Shown piece by piece: positions 1 to 17,500 of a stretch of DNA of 64,000 nt. Every line of letters begins with the position of its first letter. Position 1 is the first letter of the stretch. Source of the DNA: Brugia malayi. Its lineage: Eukaryota > Nematoda > Chromadorea > Rhabditida > Onchocercidae. The position numbers and the translations under genes are program-made. Location of the stretch: positions 4,680,221 to 4,744,220 of the forward strand of contig NW_025062479.1 in NCBI RefSeq assembly GCF_000002995.4, given 5' to 3'. The notes under the pieces were generated by a model. It saw nothing but the letters and a program-made list of their open reading frames with translations. It did not search any database and was not told where the DNA came from.

Positions 1-107
1 TTCTTTCCATCTTGCCATCTTGTTCAAAGACTCACTGCAAGTGATTATCAAATTTTCTTTTTTTTAGATTCAGATACAACATAACTGATGGAAGTTTTCA
101 TTTTGAA
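1..107 (+). promoter_or_regulatory. Upstream flank with splice-acceptor-like site before SARS2
   Basis: A T-rich tract ending in TTTTTTTTTAG at position 67 lies 40 bases before the chosen start codon of the seryl-tRNA synthetase gene. It looks like a nematode acceptor. It could receive a spliced leader, or a cis-spliced upstream exon beyond the window. The sequence from 68 to 107 is open in the same frame, so a longer N-terminus cannot be excluded. Confidence 0.45.
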
Positions 108-2371
108 ATGTCGCTGAAAAGAAGACTAATAAATTCTATATCGAACGTCCTTTCCCGGCCAGAATTGGATTTCGATTTTTTATTAAATGACAAAAATGTG
201 GACCTGATTAAGGAAAATATACGATGTCGCAAAGGTGTCGGTGATATCGATACTGTCCACAGCTTGTGGAGACAAATCCAAGATTATTCAAAAAAGCTGA
301 AACAATCTGAGCAGGAGTACCAATCGTTATGGAACAAAGTATTTGTTTTCTATTGAAATGTGTTAAGTTGTAAAGTTTTTCCGAGTTTGAATGGACTTTT
401 TTTGCCAAGGAAAAAAAAAAGAGTGGAATTTGCAGCTCTACGAAGAAGCAATGCTTATACCGAATTTGTGTCATCCAAGCGTTGCAAAGGGTAGCTTTTC
501 GAATGCTCACGCTGTTCGTTTTTTTGGTGAAAAACGAAAGGACGGTAATTTGGAAACTGCGGAAACTATTGCAAAAGCTTGGAAAGCTCTTTATAATCCT
601 TTGAATGCTTGTGGTGAACGAAGTTATGCACTTGTCGGTATTTTTCTTTCAAATTTTTGCATTTTGAATTTCAAACTATATCTATGATTGCAGCCTCCAA
701 ACATCTTTTAGGTCCTTTGGCTGATTTGGAACTTGCCTTACTTGACTACGTTTCATCGATCGTGGAACAAAAAGGTTTCAGTCCGGTCGTTGTACCGGAC
801 ATAGTTCATGAGAATGTTGCTGAAGGGTGTGGGATACAGCAAAGATCGGATAAAGATATCTTGTATCGAATGAGGAACTACAGCAACTTCTGTTTGTCGG
901 GTACATCAGGTTAGTGATTATATTTTGCGTAATATTACATTTTTAATTGGATTGAAGTGAGAATGAAATCTAAGACTTTGATTGCCTTCCAGTTAGTTAC
1001 ATTAAGATAGGTTTTGTTATGTCAGGATTCAAAAAATATGAACGACTGAAATTATCAAGTTCCTTCATTAATTAGTTTGGTTGTTGTAAGCTATGATCAT
1101 TTATCAAAATAAAAGTTCTGTACATTCAAATTTTGTCTGAGAAAGGAGATTTATGTTATTTCGGAATCTAAAAAACACAAGATCTCCATTCAAACGGATG
1201 GATTTTTGTATTTGGAGAAATGGGACTCAGCAGTTTGGTAAGTGGACGAGTTTTCGGACATAATGAACTGCCTGTCAAGTTGAAAGCTTTGAGCAGATGT
1301 TTTCGGCCAGAAATTGCGACCAATGCAGCCGAAAGTAAATTGTACAGAGTTCACGAATTTAATAAGGTCCTTTTTTTATCCGTTAAAAGCATTTTTCATA
1401 AAAAAAGATGTTATGGAACGCAGCGCACTAATAGAAGAGTTACAATAATGCTGCAGTCTTAGTTGTGACGTCCAAGAGTAAATCTTGTTTTCAGCAGATC
1501 AGTAGGTAAATTTAATGGAATAATTTAGTGTTTAGTATTTGAAGTCTATTCTACTTGCATCTGGTTCACCATTACAAAACAGATTCACCTTTATAAAATT
1601 GCAGATCGAAATGTTTGTTATTTGCAATGAAAATGACAGTGACCTGCTGCTAAGTGAAATGGTCGAAATACAGACTTCGATTTTTTCAAGCCTGGGACTG
1701 CACTTCAGGTCTGCATTGGTTGATTGACATCATGTACTAATTGTTTGTCTATTGTTATAAAACTGATCAATTCATCAATTTTCCAGACTGTTGGATATGC
1801 CCTCGGAAGAATTAGGTGCTTCAGCTGCTCGGAAATTCGATATCGAAGCTTGGATGCCAGGAAGAAAAATATTTGGTGAAGTGTCAAGTGCTTCAAACTG
1901 CACTGATTATCAAGCAAGACGGCTAAGTTTGTATTTTTACGAACGTTTATGTTTTCTGAAAATATAAATGTCATTGTTTTTGTTCTGTGGCATTAATTTT
2001 GTTTGATAATTTAAATTCAAAACATTTCTGACATTCTAACCTTATGCTTTAGGCATTAAATATCGTGATTCGAGTGGTGTGGAAAAATTTGCTCATACCT
2101 GTAACGCTACGGCAGTTGCAACCGCAAGAACGCTTATTGCTTTGTTAGAAACCTATCAGAATGTAATTTTTCTCAGGCTGCCGTTCCCAATTTTAACTCA
2201 GTTTCAATCATTGTTTTGCATGTTTTCATTTATTTTTTGTCATTTTAGGAAAGAAAACGTTTGCTAGAGTTACCATGCAATATTCGTAGAAGAATGCCTA
2301 AAACAAGATCTTGGACTATCAGCTTACATAATGCATTAGATATAAATACCAGTCATGGATGTACTTCGTAA
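108..2371 (+). CDS. sars-2: Serine--tRNA ligase, mitochondrial (SARS2)
   Basis: Class II aminoacyl-tRNA synthetase that charges mitochondrial tRNA-Ser. Eight exons in consistent phase: 108-338, 436-637, 694-909, 1218-1366, 1605-1708, 1787-1926, 2053-2162, 2249-2371. The predicted N-terminus is [17 protein letters not shown], basic and amphipathic as expected of a mitochondrial presequence. Next come a helical tRNA-binding arm, the class II motif 2 region ([10 protein letters not shown] then LYRVHEFNK), the segment [20 protein letters not shown] typical of SerRS, and motif 3 ([16 protein letters not shown]) with its arginine. The motifs resemble the mitochondrial rather than the cytosolic enzyme. 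The arm between the N-terminal helix and LIPNLCHP is only about 35-40 residues, shorter than I expect for SerRS. The start at 108 is the first ATG in this frame after the acceptor at 67; an overlapping ATG at 88 soon meets a stop. The identification is secure; the exact start is less so. Confidence 0.94.
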
Positions 2372-3766
2372 TTAGTTTAAAGAAAAATTACTATGGTAAC
2401 ACGAACACTCAGTTTATGAATTTATTTCTGAAAAATAAATCTGTCGGAAATAGAAATATTCTCTAATGCAGTCTGCAATTAATTAAAAATTGTTTTTGGG
2501 ATTCCTGCATCTGCTTTAACACCTTCGAAGTAATACATTCAATTCATCATTTTCAATCCATAGCATTTCTTTCTGCCAAGAACTGACCCATCGCATTCAA
2601 GATGTTATTACTGTTTGGCACATTTCATAGCGATAATTTAGTTACTACTTAGAGTTGACGCATTAATTAGGTTTAATCAAATTCGCAATCTTTTGTGAAT
2701 TAAATGAGGGGGATCTGCTGTAGTAGAAGTGCAGATTCGCAGTTAACTTCTCTGGAGTTTCTAGGTCTACATCCCGTTTTGTGATTTTTTTTTTGTGAAT
2801 TCGGACTGTCATTGGCGTAGTTTCGGAGTGGTCACTAAAGAAAATCTACTGTAAAATTAGGCAAAATGATTTAACACATCCCAAGATATGCATATATGTT
2901 TATAGCGGTGAACTCCCAAAATGGATATTCCGAATAACGAGGACAAAGGTACCTTCGTAGACCATCCTATTTAATTCACTCCCTGGATAAAATCTTAAAT
3001 TATCAAATCGTTAGATCTTGTCTCTTTCGTAAAGCTTATGAGGATTTGAACAGATAAGGGGTAAAGTTATCAAGTACTATTGTTACACTTTCTAGCTTAT
3101 TGTGTAGCTTTTCAAAGATTAAAACACTCTAACTACTGAAATCTGTTTGATTAAAAGATACATAAATACCAGGAGAAGTTGAGTATATTGACAAACCACA
3201 AAACACTTCTCTACAATTTGAAAACTTTGAAACGATCAAATGTCACAACGAAAATGAGTACTTTTTTTGAAAAAAAACCTCTTGCAAAAAGACCTTGGTT
3301 CCCAATAAAGTCCTACAACAAATTCGATACGATGTAATGAAAATTAAGCTCCGTCGACCATCAGAATGTAAATGTTCAGTATCTCTAAAATTTGCTATTT
3401 CACTCACCTTAATCTAACTCTTGATTCTCCTGAAATCTCGTGTTTAACGTCGTCTATCACTTATTCTACTGTCAACAGAAATAATTGTTTTCGAACAAGT
3501 TTTTATCCATCGCAGCAAGCGTGAGGCATGTGTAATACAGTGGATAAGAATTTAGAAAACGGACTACCAGACAAGTTACATCACGACATAATTGGCTAAA
3601 TATACTTTTTTTTGTAAGAGATATCAATTAAATATTAACAATGATATAGGGATCAATGAAACAAGCACAAAAAAGCGGCTACTTTAGGTGGCATACAGTT
3701 ACATGATAAAAAGGCGATGCAGAAACAGATTTTGCTGATGAATCACATAAAATAACGTAATACTGA
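2372..3766. other. Intergenic, convergent 3' flanks of SARS2 and GDP-fucose transporter
   Basis: About 1.4 kb of AT-rich sequence between two convergent genes. A canonical AATAAA lies at 2434-2439, about 60 bases past the SARS2 stop. I see no further gene, repeat family or RNA gene here. Confidence 0.6.
2434..2439 (+). terminator. Poly(A) signal AATAAA for SARS2
   Basis: Canonical hexamer about 63 bases after the SARS2 stop codon, a usual spacing for a compact nematode 3'UTR. The assignment rests on position and motif only. Confidence 0.5.
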
Positions 3767-6070
3767 TTACACTGTTTCATCATCGTCACTGAAACGGGAC
3801 GGTACAAATTGTTGCTCCATACTTCTATTCAATTTAGATTTATTAGCCTCATGCTTATCAGTCATTTCCTGGAAGGCAAGGAACATATGAAATAGACACT
3901 ATTTACAGATAAAAAATCAAAATGCAAATTCATAAATTCAATTCCAAACCTGCAGCTGGGTCATTCGCTTAAAAAATTAATCCATTTTAAATTAGAAATT
4001 CAGTTTATTGTTTCTGATCCAGAAATTCGCCAGAAATAAGGAACTAACTTTTCGTTTAACCATTGCATACATAGCCGAGCCGCTGAGAACAACTGCATTA
4101 CTTACCCACCAAAGCAATGGTTTCATTTCGTGCCACCATACAACTGCAATAACAGTTTGCGCTGCCGCTTTCGCTGTGCCACTGATATTATGTGTTAAAG
4201 GCGATGTTACCTAAACAATAGAATTATTAAAAAAAAGAAATTCGAGCCAGACAAAAACGATAAATTATTGTTGATGAATGCAAAAGGCAACAAAAGACTA
4301 CCTGAATCTGCCATCCAGCAATATAGCTCATTAAGAAACCAAAAATACCAGACAACGTCATCAAAGTCCAGAATCGAAAGGAGGTTAAATAATGGAAATA
4401 AAACACTTCACTGATATCACCAGTGAACAATATGATAGGTAGGAATAACACTAGTGCATTTATGTTGTTGTACCTAAAATATAAAGAGTCCAAGGATTTC
4501 AAAATTCTGTAAAATCAATTGTAACCCCATTAGGCCACCCAAAGAGAAATAACTTGACTTGATGCTTTACCATTTAACCTTTCATTTATTTAGCTTACAA
4601 GGTGAGCTGCACAATACTGTCGCCAACCGATGGAAGAGTCCGCTGTGTATAAATGGCATTCAGGGCAACAAACATGGACGCTGCTATTCCAAAGATAACA
4701 CCACTGATGGATAAAGTTCCTATAAAAAATCACAAAAAAAATCTAATGCGAAGTAACCATTTCGGAAGCCAAAACCATCATCCATAAGGACCTTGAAGAG
4801 GAAATCACCAATGAAACTTCTCAAATGAAAGTAAATGTACCCGCGGCATCTTCCTGATCCACACCAAGAAGAAAACCACCAATAATTAATGAGCAGCACA
4901 GAATCGTTTTTAGTGACGTTAGCTGTCCCAAAATGATATATGAAAATATCTGAATTGCAAGTGGAATTGGTTTGATATTTGGCATCAATTACAATTTAAA
5001 AGACTATCGAAAAGCCATCCCTACAGTTAACAATTATCTTAGTCTCTATAATTTTAGTGCCAAGAATTACTGATCCAACACTTACTCGCGGTATTTCAAC
5101 TTCGAGTAGTTATTTTTCAACATCTCTTCCCGCTGTTCTAACCTTAAATGTTCTAAACTTTAACTTTTTTCTGTACTTTGGGAGCAATACCATTCATATC
5201 AAACCTCACCACATTGAAAATAGTAGTAAGCGACCTTCCAATATAATAAAATGAGACACCAACATATTTTAAACAAAGATTATTGGTAGCTATCATAGCA
5301 ACAAACACAAATGAAAGCGGTAACACCTGAAAATGCAACATTAAAATGTACAGCAAAATTATAAAGGAAAGGACCAATTTTTTGAGTAATTTAAAGGCAG
5401 TACAAATTCAAGTGCATCTAGATTCTTATCCAGATATTGCTAGTGATACGACAGTCCAAAATTTCGAAAAAAAAATAGTACCATAAACATATGAAATTAA
5501 AATATATAGATATACCTCTCTCGAAATCCGGTGATCAAATCGTATGGATGGAAATGTAATCAATGATGGATATAGTTTAGAAACCCAACAAAAAACACAA
5601 CACAACAACACTGTCACAAAGCACTGATACCAGGTTACAAGCAATGGTGCATTGAGCTGCAAATTGAGGGAATTCTTAAGACAATCCAGAATTTTAAATT
5701 TCGAGATTGAATATACAGTAACATTAACAGAACATACTCAACTCTTCTCCTATACCGAACATAAAAAGTGATATTTTGTTCCCAGAATATAATAGAAACT
5801 TCCCCCATAACTATGAGAAGCACTTACCTTAAGTGAATCACTGCTTAGCAAATACTTGTTCAGAAACACGAGGCCTATTGAAAAAAACCTAAACAAACAA
5901 TATTCCCAATATTTTCAGTCGAATTACAATTCTAAAAAGCTTGCCAATAAATCAAAATCACAATTTTAGGAATTCGTTTCAAATCCACTAATTTACCAGT
6001 ATAGAAAGACGACAACGAATATTTTGATATATTTCTGCATGAGTGATCCTCGCTTATGTCCATTTTTCAT
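3767..6070 (-). CDS. SLC35C1: GDP-fucose transporter (SLC35C1-like)
   Basis: Golgi nucleotide-sugar antiporter that imports GDP-fucose for fucosylation of glycans and of EGF/TSR repeats. Nine exons, read right to left: 6070-5997, 5888-5828, 5656-5516, 5326-5210, 4949-4841, 4719-4599, 4473-4302, 4210-4049, 3868-3767. They give 352 residues with every phase closing. Family hallmarks in order: [12 protein letters not shown], then [20 protein letters not shown], then [11 protein letters not shown], then [15 protein letters not shown], and [19 protein letters not shown]. The sequence is strongly hydrophobic throughout, as expected for about ten membrane segments. It begins [17 protein letters not shown], a short basic cytosolic tail. 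The cytosolic C-terminus ends SDDDETV, whose last three residues fit a class I PDZ ligand. It lies on the same strand as PLPBP upstream, with about 580 bases between them. The sugar specificity is assigned by similarity to SLC35C1. Confidence 0.94.
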
Positions 6071-6649
6071 CTTCCAATTAAAATTGCTAAAAAGTATTTT
6101 AAGAAATCGTTCAACGTTTTGCTTGCAATATCAATGGCCGCCCAACATTTTGCATTATAGCCTTTCAAGGTGTGGATGTAGTACAGTGCCGTGACATGTG
6201 TTCTTACGTCGGAAGCGGTTTTGGATATTCATTTCTCAAAACACGACACGTAACAAGAGCCATTTACCACCACAGTGAATACCGTTCAGTCTATCATCTT
6301 CAGACTTATGTCTAGTATTAAGAAAAGACAAAACAAAATTGCTTCATTTTTAAAAATGATTAAATTTTTAACAAGACCTACAACTAATACAACAAATGCC
6401 AATGTTAGATGCAGCAACTTAATTAAATGAGCCTTTTAATCTACAAGGAAGAAAGATGTGTGGAAATGCTCAGAGAAGAAATATATTATCACATATTTAA
6501 ATATTATCCATGAAATTGAAACGAAACTTAGAATAAAACTTTTTTTTTTCATGGAACGCAAGTAAGAGGAAAAAATTTACAGGACACTCAAAATTAGTAG
6601 TACAAATTAAATGAGCCAAACTGATCACGGAAATGACATCTCCACAAGG
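6071..6649. other. Intergenic between PLPBP and GDP-fucose transporter
   Basis: About 580 bases of AT-rich DNA between two genes on the minus strand. It holds the 3' flank of PLPBP and the presumed promoter of the transporter. No open frame with family resemblance was seen. The spacing is too wide to argue for a tight nematode operon. Confidence 0.5.
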
Positions 6650-8253
6650 TCATTTACACTGCTCTGTTTTAAGTAAGCGATGACCAAATATAGCACTACC
6701 AACACGCACCGACGTACTACCCAACATTATTGCCGCTTCAAAATCATCTGACATTCCCATTGAAAGTGCAAAATCTCTCTCATTTTCTTGTGTGAGTTCG
6801 CAAAACCTAGAATAATACATGTAACAATCTGCAAATGATAAAACTGAAAGATTTGAAATCATAGCCAAACTGATACAATTTACCTTTTTCGTACTTCGAA
6901 AAGTTGTATAAAATCTCTGTTGGGAGTTTCCGATACACTGTGAGCAAAAGAACCAATTGTCATAAAACCACCGAACTTCAGCGAAGGACAGTGTATCCGA
7001 ATAAACTCAGCTAATTCTATCGCCTAAAAACCAAGCTCTTTCACGAGGGAACCAGTTGCGAAAAACCTGGACTACTCTGCTTTCAAATGCACCTACGCGA
7101 TTTCTGAATTCCTTAACTACTTTGCATTTCACATAATATAGAAATAATCTTTCATTATTACGTCCCAAATCCCCAAGCTGGAAAATTTTAACTATTACAA
7201 AGCAATAAGGTGAGACAGTAAAATAACCATTTCAGGCGTTGTTCCTCCCTTTTGCTTTTCTTTGCTCGTATTAACTTGTACCAGAACTTTCAATTTCCGA
7301 TTATGCTTTGCAACCTCTTTTTCCAGCATAGAGGCATGTTTCTTGTTGCAGATCGTCTCCACACAACTCAAGGTATCAATTTCGGCCAGCTTAGCAATCT
7401 ACCAAGTTAAAGTATATCAGGGAAAGTGATCAACATCAAACACCTTAAAAAGTATTTATGAAAGTAATTCAAATTTGATCTGCACATATGCTTTTCAGTT
7501 TCAGTGCACCCTCATCACATCAGTGATCCTGAGCTCGCTATTGGGCTGCTCTTTTTCCATAGCATTCTTAACTGAATTTCAAAACAGCACCTTATTTGAC
7601 TGAACTGTACCAATAAAGTGCCATCGTATGTTCGGACATTTTGATTTTAGCGCTTCTGCTTTATCCACAAGTTCTTGAATATAATTCTCACCAAATTTCA
7701 TTTGTCCTGCATCGTAGCAACACCTTTAAACGTTATCTACAGTTAAGAACTTAAATTTTCGACAACTCGAAAGCAAACATCCCAACTCTAATCCCTATTT
7801 CATTCCTAAAAAAAAGCTCTGATTCTAATCCAACTGCTAGATCGTTGGGTTGATTAACGATGCGGGTTTCTTCAAAAAGTAACCCTGAAGTCATAAGATT
7901 CACTAAGAGCACATCAAGATGAGTCTGCATCACGATTCTTTTCAGAGTAGTGAAGGTGTTTTCAACAAAGAAAATGGGACCTACTGAATGAGCGAGGAAG
8001 ATTTCGTCTTTGAAACAGCCACCAGCGACGGTTTTTGTCCACGCCAGTAAGGACTTTGCTCTGCTTTTTTCGATACATTCTCGATACGTCGTCGAATGAG
8101 TCGAAGATTGTCAACAAGTGCGGCATTGTTCAGTTCCCCAGCAATCCCATTCAAATCACGGCATAAATCTCCCAGCTGCCTGATTGCCATTGTAAAGAAA
8201 CGGAAGAGACTCGTGTCAACTTTCAAGCCCTCAAGTCTAATTATATTCCCCAA
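6650..8253 (-). CDS. PLPBP: Pyridoxal phosphate homeostasis protein (YggS/PLPBP family)
   Basis: Single-domain, fold-type III PLP-binding protein that buffers free PLP; no catalytic activity is established for the family. Five exons, right to left: 8253-7985, 7723-7591, 7398-7228, 7023-6884, 6806-6650, giving 289 residues from the first ATG. A second in-frame ATG at 8190 (MAIRQLGDL) would give 268 residues, near the usual 270-odd, and is equally likely. Evidence: the cofactor lysine context [11 protein letters not shown], then [55 protein letters not shown], and the closing signature [13 protein letters not shown] followed by [13 protein letters not shown], which binds the PLP phosphate in the family. 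The gene faces DDX46 across about 560 bases, a possible shared promoter. Identification firm, start uncertain. Confidence 0.93.
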
Positions 8254-8815
8254 TCATCACGAAATTACCTCAAACAAATTGTTCCATCTGGCCCGAGCCG
8301 CCCTTCAATTACTTATATGTGGTTGTTTAGATGGTCTTTTGGGTATTTTCCCGTTGGTGCAAGGTTTGTTAAATAAATAATAGGGTTTGAATTAGCACGG
8401 GAAGGAAGTTCATGAGACGTAAGTATAGAGCATTAGTTCGCTGGCGGACATGTGGTGATGTCTAAGAACAAAGCTTGAGCTTTGAAACATAGAGACTAAA
8501 TATATTAAATTCGAGGATATTGGATGTCACTTACATTCTTTGTAAGCTCTGATTTTTGTTCAATTTACCATTGTTCTTGATTTCTTTTTATAATTTCTGG
8601 TAGCAGTGTAACTTTTCAGAATTAGTAGCTAAGTAAATAACGAGTCAAATAGAATGACTTTGGTAAGGGCTTTATAGTATTTAAAAAAAAAGTCATTATA
8701 TACTGGAAAATTTGTCGCAGTTGGCTGTGAGTGTTTCCTAAATGATTTCATTGCGCTGTTTTACTAAAGACTTTCTTTTGATGGTGTGCATTTCGAAAGC
8801 ATTGCTTTGCAGTAA
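8254..8815. promoter_or_regulatory. Divergent intergenic region PLPBP / DDX46
   Basis: About 560 bases separate the outer start codons of two divergent housekeeping genes, so it probably carries both promoters. A T-rich tract ending TTTGCAG at about 8811 lies 4 bases before the DDX46 start codon, a very typical place for spliced-leader addition. No clear TATA box or other known motif was recognised. Confidence 0.45.
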
Positions 8816-13843
<5,028 letters not shown>

Positions 13844-14599
13844 AATGTTAACTGAATCATTCTTCGTAAGATTTGTGATTGTTTCATATTATTGAATCAA
13901 AAATTTTCGAAAACTTAGGTTCACGGTAAAAACGATTAATTTGAAACTAGACGATGAAGTTGCACAATTAAAAAATGCAGGCTAGAAAAAAAAATCCTGT
14001 TCTTTACAACAGTGTTGTTTTTGAGTCATTACCTTTGTTTCCTTTTGTTGTGTAAATATTTGAAATCATTGCTGTTGTTCATTTTAATGATGTTATTTTT
14101 TATTTTGTTCATGCTTGCTCTTGTTCTTGTTATACTTATTAAACTTTATGATTATGAAGATGAACTGTTTAATGTTTAATGGTCATACTTGCAAACAGTA
14201 TTACGCTCAAATGTGAAATTGTTGTTGTGAAGAGTGAAGTGGGAAGAGTTCTCCGAACGGATATCGCCGAAATTCACTGACGTTTTGATCCGTAATTTTG
14301 TGTGTTTTCTTTCTTTATCTTTGGAAGTCAATTTTGTGGAATTCAGAAGTAGATATGTTTGAAGCGAAACGATCGATCCATTTAGCTTGAAATATACTAC
14401 CTTTGTTCCTAGTATCTTTTACTATCGCGTTGTTCGTAGTATCTAAGCCTATTTTCCAGTAGTGTAGTTGTTTGACTCAGAAGCGGAATACCAGCGGACT
14501 GACAGAGGTAGACAGCTGACGACCAGTTGATAACACCTAGTCGACCTTTCTTCCTGCTTTAACTGCTGCGACTACGGCTAAAGCGGTGTTAGTGTGGAA
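13844..14599. promoter_or_regulatory. Intergenic between DDX46 and parvin
   Basis: About 750 bases on the same strand holding the DDX46 3'UTR and the parvin 5' flank. Long T-rich runs occur around 14030-14120. A TTAG at about 14591 stands 7 bases ahead of the parvin ATG and could be a trans-splice acceptor. No other gene is visible. The distance is larger than in typical nematode operons. Confidence 0.4.
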
Positions 14600-17500
14600 A
14601 TGTTAGCTTCAGATATGACGTCTCGATTGTCCACTGAACCAAATTTTCCATCGAAGGGCACAATCAGGAAGGAGAAGAAGGTTAGAAAATTTTTTCTCGT
14701 TTTCAATGGTACGATTTCCTCTCTGACGCTTCTAAAGTGAGTGTGTGGTAAAAAATTTTTCCAAATAGAGTAATTGTGTTATTGTTTACAGAAAGAAAAG
14801 AAGTAGTGCGTAATTCCCTTTTATTGATGGATAAAGTGGATTTTGCATGGGGTAGGATTTTAGAAAATACATTCTACCTAATGTATTTTCAACGACATTG
14901 GAAATGCTACCAAACTTCTTTCGCATTTTCTTTAACAATTGTAATACCTTCTTAGTATGTACCTGCAGTAAGTGAGTTGTGAAAACTTGGTTTTAGGATG
15001 AATCATTTTTTGAAAAGCTAGGAACTCTTGGAAAAAAGAAGAAATCTCAACAACTGGAACAAGAAGCTGAAAATGAAGCTATTGAAGTCAGTTTTTTACA
15101 CATGGTTGAATTAATTCAATTCTCACTTTTTATGATTTAAATCTCATGATGTTCACATGCATGAAGTAGAATGTAGTGGATGAAGTCGGATGAGTTTGAT
15201 TAACTTCATTGAATTTGAAGTATTTCTGAAAATTGAACGTCACGTTGTCTGATAGCATGGAATATAATGTTTGATTTGGAAATTAATATAGCAAATACTT
15301 GATTACGGCCTTAACTAGATATTGTATTTATTAAACAAAGAATCATTGTATTCTGCAAAGCAAAGTGAGAGAGTATATGGAAAAGGTTTGGGATGAAGAA
15401 AGATGGTGAATGGAGCAGAAAAATTGATAGATCTCAACACATAGTTGTACTGCGTGATCTGAATGTATTAAAGATAGACTTCAAGAATTTATGAAATTGA
15501 AGTGCTGCGAAGTTATCGCGTTGATTTATCCGTAGTTCCTGTCAATTCTATGTGGTCTTTTCCAATTTTTTAATAGTAACTTAGCAGGATATTGGAAATT
15601 TTTAGCTTTAGGTTGAAACAGAAGGAGCAAAAGCAATTGATTCTGCAGTTATCCCGGTTTCAGCGACTCTGCAGAATATTATGCTTGAAGAAGGTAGGTT
15701 TACAAGACAGCTTTTCTAAGTGCATAAGTATTTTCGGTTACCTTGCTTTTCATTCTTTTCAACCAGTTTGTGGAGCTTGAAGTTTGTTTATGAAAAGCGA
15801 GTTTGAAATGCCTTATAGTTCATATGTGTTCCTTCGTATTCACAATCACAAGTGAAACATTTAAAGAAGAGTTAGAAATATAAGAGCGAGATTTATTCAA
15901 AAAATGAGTTGGAGTAATTTGTAGTTCTCATAGTCTCATGAGATCTCTGAATAGTTTACACAGTTTTGTAGAAATTTATACACAAAAAAATTAGTGTGAA
16001 GCTTAGGTATTATGCACAACTGTTGTGGTTAAAAAGTCAGCTGTCCTTGATGTAGACCAGGAATCGTTATGAAACAGACTTCAATATAGATCAAGAATTG
16101 TTATGAAACACATACAAAAAGACTGTCGGGCTATACAAAAACTTGCTGCCAATATTAAACTCTGTGTCACCAGATGACTTCTTGGCAAAAACATTTATGC
16201 ATAATATTTAAATTTACTTAATATGATATTAAAATGAAATGAAATTTCTTCCTAGGCGAGGAAAAAAGACTGCTGACCATGGAATCTCGTGATGACCCAC
16301 GTATACAAGAAGTGATACAGCTTTTGATTCGCTGGCTGAACTATGAATTAGCATCGCAAAGAATCGTTGTGAAACACATACAAGAAGACTTGTACGACGG
16401 TCAAATCATACAAAAACTTACTGAAAAACTAGCGAATATCAAGGTCTGTATCTCTCGTTTGAAGCGTATATATGTATGGTATGTATTCCTTATTTCCCAA
16501 ATATATCTGGTATGCCAGCAATGGTTTTTTTTTTTTTTTTAAATGTTTGGATCTTGAATTAATCGCTAGTTTATTTCCCATGATGAATAATTAATTTAGT
16601 TGCTGTGAGCAATGTGATTCGTTCAGATTGAAGTACCTGAAGTATCGCAAAGTGAGGAAGGACAGCGGCAAAAACTGCACAAAGTGATTGAGACTGTTAA
16701 TCGCATCATCGCTCAAGGACAGTATGAAAAAGCAAAATGGAATGCTGATCTAATTCACAATAAAGTATTGGTTCTTTTCAGTACATTCTTTTTTCATTTT
16801 TATGCAAGCGTTGTGTAAAATTATCAGTATCGAATGAAACTAATGATTAGACACCTTCCAAAGTTGTCGGATGACATGAATTGTAGGAAGTCGTCAGTGC
16901 ATAAAGTACAAATGATGTCTACACATGCAAGGTTTCTATTTAATTACAGAATACTTGACTATCTGTGGTTGTCCTTAAGTTGACCTTATGTTCTGTGGAA
17001 TTCTCTAGAGGAAAGGTAGGAGGATGAAGTCTCCTTATCCTTTTGTGCGTGTCCTTCATGGTTTTCTTATCGCTCTTTTTATGCGGTTGGGATTTGGATC
17101 TTTGGTCCATTTTATTTACGTGTCGAATATAGCTGGCTTGATTGTTTTTAATGATAGTGTTATCTTAAATTTGGTTTTTTTGGGATTTCTTAGGAATTGT
17201 GAGGCACTATCTACGTAATTGGATGTTCGTTGCAGGATATGGTAGCAATTATACAGCTATTGGTTGCGATTGCTATATACTTCCGTGCTCCTGTTAGATT
17301 TCCGGAGTATGTGAATGCACAGATCCTCGTCCTACAGAAAAAAGACAATCAACTGAAAAGCCGTTATATCACAGAACAGCTTACAACAACCCAGTCAGAG
17401 TTGGGTGTCAAGGTTATTCACGAATTTCACTATGCTGTTGGATTGAAAGTGATAACGATTAGTTAACACTTCATTCATTTCTGCTTCATTTCAGTTGAAA

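Noticed and set aside
7141..7190. Possible extra PLPBP exon on the minus strand reading [10 protein letters not shown] behind a good TTTTCCAG acceptor
   Set aside because: Joining the neighbouring exons directly gives [16 protein letters not shown], which aligns with the family without a gap; the extra piece would insert residues with no counterpart.
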